Source: an uncultured Oscillospiraceae bacterium (GTDB taxonomy: Bacteria > Bacillota > Clostridia > Oscillospirales > Acutalibacteraceae). Taken from it: a stretch of 37,035 bases of DNA. Numbering within the stretch: the first letter of the stretch is position 1; each line of letters starts with the position of its first letter. Under the pieces are notes generated by a model. The model saw only the letters and a program-made list of their open reading frames with translations. It made no database searches and was not told the DNA's origin. Of this stretch, positions 8,479 through 16,738 are shown one piece after another. Position numbers and translations under genes: made by a program. The stretch spans positions 1 to 37,035 of the forward strand of contig URED01000020.1 in the NCBI GenBank assembly GCA_900546785.1. The letters are read 5' to 3'.

Positions 8479-8508
8479 TTTACAAACCGCTTTCGGAAGT
8501 GTTAAAAT
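8479..8508 (+). promoter_or_regulatory. Candidate promoter of the YoaK-MATE pair
   Basis: TTTACA (8479-8484) and TAAAAT (8503-8508) are spaced by 18 bases and lie about 30 bases before the start codon. The two hexamers are reasonable but not perfect. It suggests the pair is transcribed separately from the ABC genes. Confidence 0.45.
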
Positions 8509-8541
8509 GGTTGCCGGAATAACTTATATCCGGTGATGAAG

Positions 8542-9243
8542 ATGAAAAAAGGCTCACAGATGTCCGAATCCTTTTTGCTTGGGGCGGTGCTTGCGCTTGC
8601 CGGCGGATTTTTGGATGCTTATACATATGTTTGCCGCGGCGGCGTTTTTGCAAATGCGGAAACGGGAAATATCGTTTTGATGGGAATAGAGCTTGCAGAC
8701 GGCAATTTTAAGAGCGCGCTGCAATACCTTATACCGATAACCGCCTTTGCCTGCGGCATACTTGCGAGCGAGCTTGTAAAAAAGATATTTAAAAAACGCA
8801 CGGTTCTGCACTGGAGGCAGATCACCGTTGCGCTTGAGATCGGCGTGCTTGCGGCAATCTCATTCGTGCCTTCTACAGACAAAAACAACATTTACACAAA
8901 CGCGCTTGTGGCGTTTGCCGCATCACTTCAGGTGCAGAGCTTCAGGATCATCAGCGGCGTAGCGCTTACCACAACCATGTGTACCGGCAACCTGCGCAGC
9001 GCGGCAGAGCATTTATTTGCGGCGGTATCAAAAAAGGACACGGCGGCTCTCAAAAAATCTTTGAAGTATTTTATGATCATCGGTTTTTTCATAATCGGCG
9101 CGGTCACGGGCACGGCCGTTACACGTATTATGGATATCAGAGCGGCGCTTGTTGCGGCGGGAATACTTGCCGCGGCATTTGCGCTTATGTTCATAAACGG
9201 TGACAGACTTTATGCAAAACTGCCTGAGAGGGATAAAAAATGA
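8542..9243 (+). CDS. YoaK family (DUF1275) membrane protein
   Basis: This 233-residue integral membrane protein has about six hydrophobic segments. The N-terminal block SESFLLGAVLALAGGFLDAYTY and the following GGVFANAETGNIVLMG are the hallmark of the DUF1275/YoaK family. The biochemical role of that family is not settled. Several starts are crowded here (GTG 8533, ATG 8536, ATG 8542); 8542 is chosen because GGTGAT lies at a suitable distance. The gene ends in ATGA shared with the MATE gene, so the two are translationally coupled. Coupling to an exporter suggests a transport-related job, but nothing more specific can be supported. Confidence 0.8.
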   Translation: MKKGSQMSESFLLGAVLALAGGFLDAYTYVCRGGVFANAETGNIVLMGIELADGNFKSALQYLIPITAFACGILASELVKKIFKKRTVLHWRQITVALEIGVLAAISFVPSTDKNNIYTNALVAFAASLQVQSFRIISGVALTTTMCTGNLRSAAEHLFAAVSKKDTAALKKSLKYFMIIGFFIIGAVTGTAVTRIMDIRAALVAAGILAAAFALMFINGDRLYAKLPERDKK

Positions 9244-10640
9244 TAAAGGAGCTATTCGCAAAAAGCGGCGCGGATTCCGCCGCCGCGCAGTTTGATAAAA
9301 TGACAAAAACGCCGATAAACAGGCTGATTGCTTCCCTTTCCGCACCCACGGTGATCAGCATGCTCATCACAAATATATACAACGCCACGGATACCTATTT
9401 CGTATCCAAAATAGGCATTTCCGCAAGCGGCGCAACAGGCGTTGTTTTCAGCCTTATGGCAATTTTGCAGGCGTTCGGCTTTATGTTCGGCCACGGGAGC
9501 GGCAGCTGCATCAGCCGCCATCTCGGCGCAAAGGACATTGAAAAGGCGCGCAGATATTCTTCCACCGCCTTTTTCCTTTCGCTTTTGGCAGGAGGCATTA
9601 TAATGGTCCTGGGGCTGATCTTTCTGGAACCGCTTATGCGCCTGCTCGGCAGCACGGATACCATATTGCCGTATGCGTGCGATTACGGCTTTTACATCCT
9701 GCTTTCCGGCCCTGCGATGACGGCGAGCTGCGTGATCAACAATATATTGAGATACGAGGGCATGGCGGCACTTGCCATGATCGGGCTGACCTGCGGCGGC
9801 GTGCTGAACATGATACTTGACCCCATATTCATCTTTTCCCTTGATATGGGTATAGGCGGCGCCGGGCTTGCAACGGCAATATCGCAATATGTGAGCCTTG
9901 CCGTTCTGCTGATCATGTATTACCGCGGCGCTGCCCAGAGCAAGATGAAAATAAGATTCATTACGCTGAAGCCGAAATTCGTTGGGGAGATCATCGCAAC
10001 AGGCTTGCCGAGCCTTGCAAGGCAGGGGCTCAACAGCGTTTCGGGCATGGTGCTCAATATTGAAGCCGCCCCGTTCGGCGACGCATGTATTGCGGCTATG
10101 AGCATCGTTTCAAAGGTCTCCAACCTGCTGTTTTCCGTTTGCGTGGGAATAGGCCAGGGCTTTCAGCCGGTCTCCTCTTTCAACTACGGCGCGGGGATAT
10201 ATTCAAGAGTTAAAAAAGGCATCAAATTCACATGGGGCTTTTCAACGGCGGTAATATTTATCCTGTCGCTAATCTGCTTTATATTCGCCCCGCAGCTGGT
10301 AACGATGTTCCGCCATGAAACAGAAGTGGTTGAAATCGGCAGCGCGGCGCTCAGAATGCTTTGCGTATCGCTTATCGTTTTACCTACGGTCATGATAAGC
10401 AATATGACTTTTCAGAGCATCGGCAAGAGCGGTCGCGCGTTCTTCCTTGCACTTACCCAAAACGGGCTTTTCTTTATCCCGCTTGTTATGATACTTCCGG
10501 AATATATGGGCATTACGGGCATAGAGGCGGCGCAGCCTATAGCCTACGTTGCCGCAGCCGCAGTTGCCCTGCCTTTTATTATTCAGTTTGTAAAAACGCT
10601 GCCGCAGGACAGAGCGATCAGGACTGAAAAAAGCGTGTAA
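9240..10640 (+). CDS. MATE family efflux transporter
   Basis: This 466-residue protein has twelve expected membrane helices in two six-helix halves. The first conserved segment is TPINRLIASLSAPTVISMLI, followed by YNATDTYFVSKIG; the second half has a matching block near LPSLARQGLNSVSGMVLN. MATE proteins export cationic drugs or metabolites against sodium or protons. The length and order are normal and nothing is broken. It begins within the ATGA that ends the YoaK-type gene. The substrate cannot be told from the sequence. Confidence 0.9.
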   Translation: MIKELFAKSGADSAAAQFDKMTKTPINRLIASLSAPTVISMLITNIYNATDTYFVSKIGISASGATGVVFSLMAILQAFGFMFGHGSGSCISRHLGAKDIEKARRYSSTAFFLSLLAGGIIMVLGLIFLEPLMRLLGSTDTILPYACDYGFYILLSGPAMTASCVINNILRYEGMAALAMIGLTCGGVLNMILDPIFIFSLDMGIGGAGLATAISQYVSLAVLLIMYYRGAAQSKMKIRFITLKPKFVGEIIATGLPSLARQGLNSVSGMVLNIEAAPFGDACIAAMSIVSKVSNLLFSVCVGIGQGFQPVSSFNYGAGIYSRVKKGIKFTWGFSTAVIFILSLICFIFAPQLVTMFRHETEVVEIGSAALRMLCVSLIVLPTVMISNMTFQSIGKSGRAFFLALTQNGLFFIPLVMILPEYMGITGIEAAQPIAYVAAAAVALPFIIQFVKTLPQDRAIRTEKSV

Positions 10641-10885
10641 TAATACAGTGCAGCCGTGCGCTGTATCAAACTGATCTGATATAGGGCAATATTTTCCCAC
10701 CAACGTATTTATTGTTACATTTTTAAATATTGAAATAAGAGGTGAAAAAATGTATACCTATTCTTGCAAATAATTCGGAATATTCAGCAGCCTGCCGTTT
10801 CGGCATTGCTGCGCCGTTTTGCAGGAAAGTTGTATCGTTTTCGCTTTGTAAGCCGCCGGTACGGCGGCACAGTATGCCTTTTCAG

Positions 10886-10935
10886 GGTTCTATAATAAAT
10901 GTTGGGGTAAAGACCTCAACATTTATTATAGAACC
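10886..10935. repeat. 50-bp palindrome, possible insertion-sequence or MITE remnant
   Basis: GGTTCTATAATAAATGTTG at 10886-10904 is exactly inverted at 10917-10935. The inner bases extend the stem to 23 pairs including one G-U, leaving the loop AAAG. This is far longer than the terminators of the window and has no T tract. The sharp GG and CC ends look like transposon terminal repeats placed back to back, and the G-G-T-T-C-T start recalls ISL3-type ends. That family link is from memory and untested. No target-site duplication is visible beside it. Confidence 0.6.
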
Positions 10936-10979
10936 AATATAAAAAGACGGCGGGGATATTTTCTGAATATCCCCGCCGT
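10936..10979 (-). terminator. Terminator of the GNAT gene
   Basis: A 14-pair stem (10947-10960 with 10966-10979, five-base loop) is followed on the minus strand by CTTTTTATATT. It lies 23 bases beyond the stop of the leftward GNAT gene at 11003 and directly abuts the palindrome. Confidence 0.8.
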
Positions 10980-11002
10980 TTCCGCGTGCTGTCTGTTGAA
11001 AT

Positions 11003-11503
11003 CTACAATTCAATGTAATAAACAAAAATATCTTCATATTCGCCGAAGATGTTTTTAAATCCGCCGGGGATCCTGCCGAGACGGGTAAATCCAAGGCGTT
11101 CATAGAGATGCTGCGCATGGATATTTGAGCCCACAACGGCGTTAAACTGAAGGAGCCTGAATCCGCAGAGTTTTGCCCTTTTCAGGCAATCAAGCACAAG
11201 CTTTTCGCCGATATGCATTCCTCGGCTTTCTTCTGCTACGGCAAAGCTTGCGTTTGCGATATGCCCGCACCTGCCGATATTGTTTGGGTGAAGTATATAT
11301 AAGCCGAGTATACTGCCGCTGCGCTTATCCGCCGCAACGCCGCAGGCGGTCTGGGCGGCAAAGAATTCCCGCGCCTCGCTTTCCGAAAGCGTTTCGGTCT
11401 GCGGAAAGGCCTTTCCCCGCTCCACCACCTGATTCCAGATCCGCGCCATATGTACCGCATCGCCCGGTTCATAAGGGCGAACTTCCATATCATGAATATC
11501 CAT
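11003..11503 (-). CDS. GNAT family N-acetyltransferase
   Basis: This 166-residue protein has the GNAT fold across its length. The acetyl-CoA loop is ESRGMHIGEKLV (near residues 92-103), and the later strand-helix block SNIHAQHLYERLGFTRLGRIP is typical of the family and of phosphinothricin-type acetyltransferases. The ATG at 11503 follows AGGTGAT at about three bases. It sits 9 bases from the terminator of the ddl gene, so it is at most a read-through partner of the cell-wall cluster. The substrate is unknown. Confidence 0.85.
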   Translation of the reverse strand: MDIHDMEVRPYEPGDAVHMARIWNQVVERGKAFPQTETLSESEAREFFAAQTACGVAADKRSGSILGLYILHPNNIGRCGHIANASFAVAEESRGMHIGEKLVLDCLKRAKLCGFRLLQFNAVVGSNIHAQHLYERLGFTRLGRIPGGFKNIFGEYEDIFVYYIEL

Positions 11504-11512
11504 TTTATCACC

Positions 11513-11542
11513 TAAAAAAGCCCGGCCGAGTATGACCGGGCT
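11513..11542 (-). terminator. Terminator of the hydrolase-MurF-Ddl operon
   Basis: On the minus strand AGCCCGG pairs with CCGGGCT around a ten-base loop and is followed by TTTTTT (plus 11513-11519). It starts seven bases after the ddl stop and separates ddl from the GNAT gene. Confidence 0.75.
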
Positions 11543-11548
11543 GATCTT

Positions 11549-12745
11549 TTACATTTTTGAGCCTTTTGCGCCCTTTGCGCCGCCGAAGGAAGCGGAGGAA
11601 AGAATATTCGTATCAAACGAATACGTGATCTCCTCACTGCCGCGCTGCCTTTTGAGCGCAAGCGAAATGAGCCTGTCAAGCAGCTCGGGGTACTGAACGC
11701 CCTTTGGCTCCCAAAGATAGAACGCGAGCGAACCGGGGATCGTATTGAACTCATTGATCCAGAATTCACCGGTTTTTGAATCCATAAGGAAATCGATCCT
11801 TACAACACCGTTGCAATCCAGATACTTGAATGCGTCCACCGCGATATTTTTGATCTTTTCAGCCGTTTCCTGCGGAATATCGGCGGGGATCTTTCTTTTA
11901 AGGCCGCTCATGCCCTTGCTGCCGCCTGTTTTTTTGCCGCCGTCCATATATTTATCTTTATAGGAAAGAATCTTATCTGCCGAAATCGGCTCTTCCAGCT
12001 CGGAAGCCTCGGCATCCGTATAATCGCCGACCACGGAGCAGTTGATTTCCTTAAGATTAACGACTGCCGGCTCTATAAGTATCTTATCCGAAAACTGGAA
12101 AGCAAGCTCAAGCGCATCCTCCAGCTCCTGCTTATTCTCCGCCTTGCTGATGCCTACGCTGGAACCGAGATTAACGGGCTTTACGATAACGGGATAGCCG
12201 AATCTGTTTTCCGTTGCTGCAACCACCTTTTCCTCATTCTTATAATCCTGAGAGGTGAAACGAATGCCGTCCAGCACGGGGAAGCCCGCCTCCTTGAGCA
12301 TGATCTTCATGGCGAATTTATCCATGCAGATTGCGCTTGCCAGCACATCGCAGCCCACAAAAGGCAGATTCAGCGTTTTTAAAAAGCCCTGCAAAGCGCC
12401 ATCCTCCACATTTGTGCCGTGCACGATGGGAAACGCAACATCTATGCAGGCTATGGGCTTTGGCTTTGAAAAGCGTTTTGGCTGCTGCGGCATAAGATAC
12501 GTTTTGCTGCCGTCCGTCACAATATTGATCTTTGTGCTCTTCGCGAGCAGGGCGGGGATATTTTTAAACTCCTCTATATCCTGCATACAGTCCGCCCAGT
12601 AAAGCTCGTTTTTCTTTGTGATATAGACCGGGTAAACGGCGTATTTATCCTTATTTATGCTCTGCATTGCCTGCACGGCGGAAATGACAGAGACTTCATG
12701 CTCTACGCTTTTGCCGCCGAACAGCACGGCTATATTGATCTTCAT
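11549..12745 (-). CDS. ddl: D-alanine--D-alanine ligase
   Basis: ATP-grasp enzyme that joins two D-alanines for peptidoglycan in the cytoplasm. The N-terminal domain carries VLFGGKSVEHEVSVISA (residues about 8-24). The ATP-grasp core includes YPVIVKPVNLGSSVGISKA, and the metal site ends in FWINEFNTIPGSLAFYLW. At 398 residues it is longer than the usual 300-370. The extra length is a lysine-and-glycine-rich insert (DGGKKTGGSKGMSGLKRK) in the loop over the active site and a C-terminal GGAKGAKGSKM tail. The gene starts 17 bases after the MurF-like gene, so Ddl and the ligase that would use its product are coexpressed. Whether the product is D-Ala-D-Ala rather than D-Ala-D-Ser or D-Ala-D-Lac cannot be decided from the loop by eye. 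Confidence 0.9.
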   Translation of the reverse strand: MKINIAVLFGGKSVEHEVSVISAVQAMQSINKDKYAVYPVYITKKNELYWADCMQDIEEFKNIPALLAKSTKINIVTDGSKTYLMPQQPKRFSKPKPIACIDVAFPIVHGTNVEDGALQGFLKTLNLPFVGCDVLASAICMDKFAMKIMLKEAGFPVLDGIRFTSQDYKNEEKVVAATENRFGYPVIVKPVNLGSSVGISKAENKQELEDALELAFQFSDKILIEPAVVNLKEINCSVVGDYTDAEASELEEPISADKILSYKDKYMDGGKKTGGSKGMSGLKRKIPADIPQETAEKIKNIAVDAFKYLDCNGVVRIDFLMDSKTGEFWINEFNTIPGSLAFYLWEPKGVQYPELLDRLISLALKRQRGSEEITYSFDTNILSSASFGGAKGAKGSKM

Positions 12746-12762
12746 GATGCTCCTCCAAATTA

Positions 12763-14322
12763 TCAGTAATTATCCGGCAGATCATTTTCTATAAGGATGA
12801 TCTTTTCTGTGCCGGGCAGCGCCATGGCTTTATTATAAGCGTCCATAAAGCTGTCGCAAACAACAAGCTTATCCGCAGAAAAGCCCGCTTGAGTTACGCC
12901 CTGATAAATAGGCTGGGTCTGCTTTCTGCCCACAAGATAGATATTATCGCAAACGGCGGCCGCCTGCCTGCCGAATTCGTAATTGCATTGATCCTGCATC
13001 TCGCCGAGCTCCACCATGCCCGGCGTGATCAGTACCTTAACGCCGTCAAAAAGCGATAAGGTCTTTAACGCTGCCTCGCACCCTGCGGGGTTGCTGTTAT
13101 AAGCGTCGTCTATAATTGCCGTATTTCCCCTGCGCGTGAGCTGGAGCCTGTGCGGCGGCGACGCCAGCTTTTTGACGAACAGTTTAATATCCTCCGCCTC
13201 CACGCCGAGCGAAAGGCAGACGGAGATCACGCCCGTCAGGTTGATCACATTGTGTTCGCCCACGAGCGGGGTCTGCAGGCCTTCTATCTTCTGCCCGCGG
13301 CAGCAGACGGAAAAGACCGTGCCTTTGTTTGTGACCTTGATATCATAGGCATATGTTTCGTTGTTTTCGTTTAGACCGTAGGTGTGGCTGATTTTATCGC
13401 CCTTGCCTGCGCGCGCCTTGGAAATATTTTCATTATCGCCGTTGAGAAACATTTTATCTTTGTCTGCAACGGCGTCGTAAAGCTCAAATTTCGTTTTGAT
13501 GATATTCTCTATGGATTTAAAAGTTTCAAGGTGCTGTTCACCTATGGAGGTTATGATGCCGTATTCGGGAAGCACGATATCGCAGATCTCTTTGATATCG
13601 CCCACATGGCGCGCGCCCATTTCGCACACAAAGATCTCATGCGTGGGGCGCAGCTGTTCCCTTATGGTCTTTACCACGCCCATGGGGGTATTGTAGCTTT
13701 CCGGGGTCATCAGCACATTGTACTTAGCCTTAAGGACTGTAGAAAGGTAATATTTCACGCTTGTTTTGCCGTAGCTGCCCGTTATGCCGATCACTTTCAG
13801 ATCCGGGCAGGCCTTCAGCATTTTTTTTGCGTCGTTGATATAGTACTGCCGGATTGCCTTTTCTATCGGGGAATTGATCAGATTGCCTATGAGCGGCAGT
13901 ACCGGCACAAGCGCAAGGATAAGCCCCATGCCGAAAAGACCGTAACGTTCATCGCCCGCAAAGAACGCCGCCGCGTTCAGCAGGAGCCAAACGATAAGAT
14001 CGGTCACGAGCATGCGCTTTACCCTTGCCGTGTAAACAAGGGGCTTTTTTGCATTTTTCATAGGCCGGTTCACAAGCGCAAAGATGAGCGCAAACGCAAA
14101 AAACACGATATAGAGCCACAAAGCATTTGTGAATAAGGCTGCGATGCTTAACACGAGCAGAATGCAGTTTATAACATAATGGCTGAAATTTTTGCGCATC
14201 CATTTCAGCTGTACTTTGGGTTTATAGGAATTGAGCTGGAACATATGCGTTGTGCGGATCACGCACAGCACGCTTGCAGCCGCCGAAAGCACAAGGCAGA
14301 TGATATTTAATATGAGATACAT
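12763..14322 (-). CDS. Membrane-anchored MurF-like Mur ligase
   Basis: This 519-residue protein has the Mur ligase central and C-terminal domains but an unusual front. P-loop GITGSYGKTS is at 179-188, CEMGARHVGDI at 233-243, GEQH at 261-264, the GEHNVINL region at 355-362 and the MurF-type DDAYNSNP at 405-412. MurF adds D-Ala-D-Ala to UDP-MurNAc-tripeptide. Here the N-terminal UDP-sugar domain is missing; instead residues about 1-22, 48-86 and 105-150 are strongly hydrophobic with basic loops, four or five membrane helices. The C-terminus is IENDLPDNY. It starts one base after the hydrolase stop (GGAGAG site inside that gene) and is followed by ddl. The substrate could therefore be lipid-linked rather than UDP-linked; this is inference. 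A separate normal murF would be expected elsewhere. Confidence 0.85.
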   Translation of the reverse strand: MYLILNIICLVLSAAASVLCVIRTTHMFQLNSYKPKVQLKWMRKNFSHYVINCILLVLSIAALFTNALWLYIVFFAFALIFALVNRPMKNAKKPLVYTARVKRMLVTDLIVWLLLNAAAFFAGDERYGLFGMGLILALVPVLPLIGNLINSPIEKAIRQYYINDAKKMLKACPDLKVIGITGSYGKTSVKYYLSTVLKAKYNVLMTPESYNTPMGVVKTIREQLRPTHEIFVCEMGARHVGDIKEICDIVLPEYGIITSIGEQHLETFKSIENIIKTKFELYDAVADKDKMFLNGDNENISKARAGKGDKISHTYGLNENNETYAYDIKVTNKGTVFSVCCRGQKIEGLQTPLVGEHNVINLTGVISVCLSLGVEAEDIKLFVKKLASPPHRLQLTRRGNTAIIDDAYNSNPAGCEAALKTLSLFDGVKVLITPGMVELGEMQDQCNYEFGRQAAAVCDNIYLVGRKQTQPIYQGVTQAGFSADKLVVCDSFMDAYNKAMALPGTEKIILIENDLPDNY

Positions 14323-14323
14323 T

Positions 14324-15109
14324 TTACTCTCCGATTTTAAAGAAAGATTTTAAGATATTCTGAAAAACATAGGGCTGGTCAAGGAAAGAGTAGTGACCGG
14401 CGTTTTTGATCTCGCACAAGCCTACATCCGCGCCGGAGGAAGAGATCTCGCGTTCAAAAATATGCGCGTCCGATATAGGCGTAGCGGTATCGTTTGCGCC
14501 CCAGATCAGGAGCGTTTGGCATTTGATATTCTTAAGGAGCGGGGTAAGATCCTCATTCACCGTTTTAACGAGCACGCCGCGCATAAGGGGCGATGCCGCT
14601 GCGTAATCGGCGGAGGAAAACTTTTTGCGAAGCGCCTCCAGCGCATTTGGAAACAGTTTTCTGACCGGGTAAAGGCTGAGGAAAAACTTGCCGATTTTAT
14701 AGATCCTTGTTCTGAAATTCTGTTTGTTGGAGCGCACGGGCATAACGCCGGCGCTGTCCGCAAAAATGATCTTTGAAATATGAAACGGTAGATTGCTCAG
14801 CGAAGCCATTTTTATGATGACCCTGCCGCCGAACGAATGGCCGAAAAGGATAACGTTCTGCGCGCCGAAGGAAGAAATGAATTTCACCGTAAAATCCGCA
14901 TAATCGGAAACGCTCCACACCTCCGGCGGTTCGGGCGTGCCGCCGAAGCCGGGAAAATCGAGGGTGATAACGGTAAATTTTTGCGACAGAAGATCAGATA
15001 CGGAATTATAAACGCCGATATTCGTACCCCAGCCGTGCAGGATAAACAAAAGATCGCCGCTGCCCTTGACCTCATAATTTACGCTGATGCCGTCTATCTC
15101 TTTAACCAA
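14324..15109 (-). CDS. Alpha/beta hydrolase
   Basis: Alpha/beta-fold hydrolase of 261 residues from the chosen start. The oxyanion strand is LLFILHGWGTNIG, the nucleophile elbow GHSFGG holds the catalytic serine, an acid is expected in LLIWGANDTATP, and the histidine in KNAGHYSFLDQP completes the triad. The frame is open to GTG 15310, but the added residues are hydrophobic junk without a ribosome site. TTG 15109 is preferred because GGAGGG (15116-15121) stands six bases before it and the protein then begins exactly at the conserved first strand. It is the first gene of the operon with the MurF-like ligase and ddl. That pairing suggests a role in wall or lipid metabolism; the substrate is not identifiable. 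Confidence 0.8.
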   Translation of the reverse strand: MVKEIDGISVNYEVKGSGDLLFILHGWGTNIGVYNSVSDLLSQKFTVITLDFPGFGGTPEPPEVWSVSDYADFTVKFISSFGAQNVILFGHSFGGRVIIKMASLSNLPFHISKIIFADSAGVMPVRSNKQNFRTRIYKIGKFFLSLYPVRKLFPNALEALRKKFSSADYAAASPLMRGVLVKTVNEDLTPLLKNIKCQTLLIWGANDTATPISDAHIFEREISSSGADVGLCEIKNAGHYSFLDQPYVFQNILKSFFKIGE

Positions 15110-15339
15110 AACGAGCCCTCCAACGCACCCGGCGCCGTAAAAGGCGCAGCCTGCGCAAAGAATTTTTATATATTTTATCACATTAATATAATATGTGCAA
15201 TATTTTATTAAAATTAAAAACTGCTTTAAACACGCTTTGAGGATAACACAAAAAGATGAAAAGTAAAGGAAAAGCTTTATGCCCGGCAAAGCAAAACGCC
15301 CTGCACACAAAGGGTATGCAAAGCGTTAAAAAAGCGTTC

Positions 15340-15861
15340 TTATTTTAGTGAACGGATATATTTAAACGTTTCCTTTTCGCCCTTTTCCTTAAGCATAACC
15401 AGCAGCTTTTCCAGCAGGGCGGCGGTATTCGGGTGCATGATGATCCTTGATTTTGCATTTGAATAATACTGAAGCGGATGGGCGGTGGTATAATTTTTGC
15501 CCTGATAGATCTTGCTTGCGGCAACGCGGTCGCAAAACATTTCCTTTACATATTTGAGCGGCATCTCAACAGGTTCCGGCCGCTTGGTTTTGGAGCTGTA
15601 ATCCATCCAGTATTCATAGTGGTGGCGGTTTCTGCCCTTGTGGTGCAGCCATGCGGAGGAATAGCCGAGGGCGTCCCTTTCCCCCTCATTAGGCGAGCGG
15701 TTGCCGAGATAGTATTTTGCGCCCGGTATAAATTCCGCAGGGGAATATTTTGAAAGATCGTGCACAAGACCCTGAAACGGTATACCTGCAAGGAAGCAAT
15801 GCCTCATGACCCTGTGGCGGTGCTTTGTGATCGTTATAAAATGCTTTACGGGATGCGCCAT
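15340..15861 (-). CDS. DUF5662 family protein
   Basis: This 173-residue soluble protein is rich in histidine and tyrosine. It carries KHRHRVMRHCFLAGIPFQGLVHDLSKYSPAEF near the N-terminus and HHKGRNRHHYEYW in the middle, where histidines and aspartates are spaced as in HD-type metal sites. It matches the DUF5662 family as I know it, which has no established function. The ATG at 15861 follows AAAGGAAG. It stands alone between the pst operon terminator and the wall cluster. A metal-dependent hydrolase role is conceivable but not shown. Confidence 0.7.
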   Translation of the reverse strand: MAHPVKHFITITKHRHRVMRHCFLAGIPFQGLVHDLSKYSPAEFIPGAKYYLGNRSPNEGERDALGYSSAWLHHKGRNRHHYEYWMDYSSKTKRPEPVEMPLKYVKEMFCDRVAASKIYQGKNYTTAHPLQYYSNAKSRIIMHPNTAALLEKLLVMLKEKGEKETFKYIRSLK

Positions 15862-15887
15862 ATAAATGATAACTTCCTTTAAATCAA

Positions 15888-15919
15888 AGAAAATAAAACA
15901 AGCCTGTTTTTCAACAGAC
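15888..15919 (-). terminator. Terminator of the pst operon
   Basis: On the minus strand GTCTGTT pairs with AACAGGC (one G-U) around a GAAA loop and is followed by TTGTTTTATTTT. It lies about 65 bases past the pstB stop. The last part overlaps the leader of the DUF5662 gene. Confidence 0.65.
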
Positions 15920-15985
15920 TTATCTTACCACCAAAAGGCAGAGATGTAAAGCTTTATTCACGGCGCGTTTTCCGCACAGCGAATT

Positions 15986-16738
15986 TTAACCGAACCGGCC
16001 GGAAATATAAGCTTTTGTTTTTTCGTTTTCAGGATCCGAAAACATCTTTTTTGTATCAGAATATTCCACGACCTCTCCAAGCAGGAAGAATGCCGTTTTA
16101 TTCGAAACGCGCGCCGCCTGCTGCATATTGTGCGTTACGATCACGATCGTATATTTTTCCTTAAGGCGGGCAATAAGCTCCTCTATTTTTGCGGTGGAGA
16201 TGGGGTCCAGCGCGGAGGTAGGCTCATCCATCAGGATCACCTGCGGCTCCACGGCGAGCGCGCGGGCAATACAAAGCCTCTGCTGCTGGCCGCCGGAAAG
16301 ACCAAGCGCCGATTTTTTAAGCCTGTCCTTTGTTTCCTCCCATATAGCGGCAGCGCGCAGCGAGCTTTCCACGATCTCATCCAGCTCTTTTTTCTTTTTT
16401 ACACCGTGTGTGCGCGGGCCGAACGCAATATTATCGTAAATACTCATGGGAAACGGATTGGGCTTTTGAAAGACCATACCCACATTTTTGCGCAGCTCGT
16501 TTACATCTGTTGCTTTGGAATAGATGTTTTCGCCTTCCAACAGCACCTCGCCGGTAATCCTGCAGGAATCAACAAGATCGTTCATTCTGTTGAGCGTTTT
16601 AAGAAGTGTTGACTTGCCGCAGCCGGACGGGCCGATAAACGCTGCCACCTGCTTTTCCTCAATATCAAGATCTATATTTTTAAGCGCCTGAAAGTCACCG
16701 TAATACAGGTCTAAATTTCTTACGGAGAATTTTATCAT
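15986..16738 (-). CDS. pstB: Phosphate ABC transporter ATP-binding protein PstB
   Basis: This 250-residue ATPase powers high-affinity phosphate uptake with PstSCA. Walker A GPSGCGKS is at 36-43, the signature LSGGQQQRL begins at 147, and Walker B is VILMDEP with E172, followed by TSALDPIST. The phosphate-type stretch [20 protein letters not shown] is diagnostic of PstB. The ATG overlaps the pstA stop by four bases. In most bacteria phoU follows pstB; here the operon ends in a terminator instead. Confidence 0.95.
   Translation of the reverse strand: MIKFSVRNLDLYYGDFQALKNIDLDIEEKQVAAFIGPSGCGKSTLLKTLNRMNDLVDSCRITGEVLLEGENIYSKATDVNELRKNVGMVFQKPNPFPMSIYDNIAFGPRTHGVKKKKELDEIVESSLRAAAIWEETKDRLKKSALGLSGGQQQRLCIARALAVEPQVILMDEPTSALDPISTAKIEELIARLKEKYTIVIVTHNMQQAARVSNKTAFFLLGEVVEYSDTKKMFSDPENEKTKAYISGRFG

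Larger units (their letters stand above)
10641..11002. other. 362-bp non-coding region between MATE and GNAT genes
   Basis: No convincing gene is present. Three bases after the MATE stop, 10643-10666 can form a ten-pair stem with loop GCCG (one G-U pair) but has no T tract. An AGAGGTG-like site precedes ATG 10750, which opens only seven codons. 10852-10868 forms a seven-pair GC hairpin (GCCGCCG, GTA, CGGCGGC). A long palindrome at 10886-10935 and the terminator of the leftward GNAT gene follow. The region looks like the remains of something deleted, or a site of a small mobile repeat. Confidence 0.5.

Noticed and set aside
10742..10942. 66-codon open frame after the MATE gene
   Set aside because: It begins at GTG inside a ribosome-site-like stretch, has no family resemblance, and its end is made of the 50-bp palindrome.
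13384..14136. Long open frame on the plus strand opposite the MurF-like gene
   Set aside because: It is the antisense shadow of a conserved ligase, with no ribosome site and no family motifs. The same applies to the long frames opposite pstA/pstC, the GH genes and mglB.
15110..15310. 67-residue N-terminal extension of the alpha/beta hydrolase
   Set aside because: No ribosome site and no fit to the fold; TTG 15109 with GGAGGG at six bases starts exactly at the first conserved strand.
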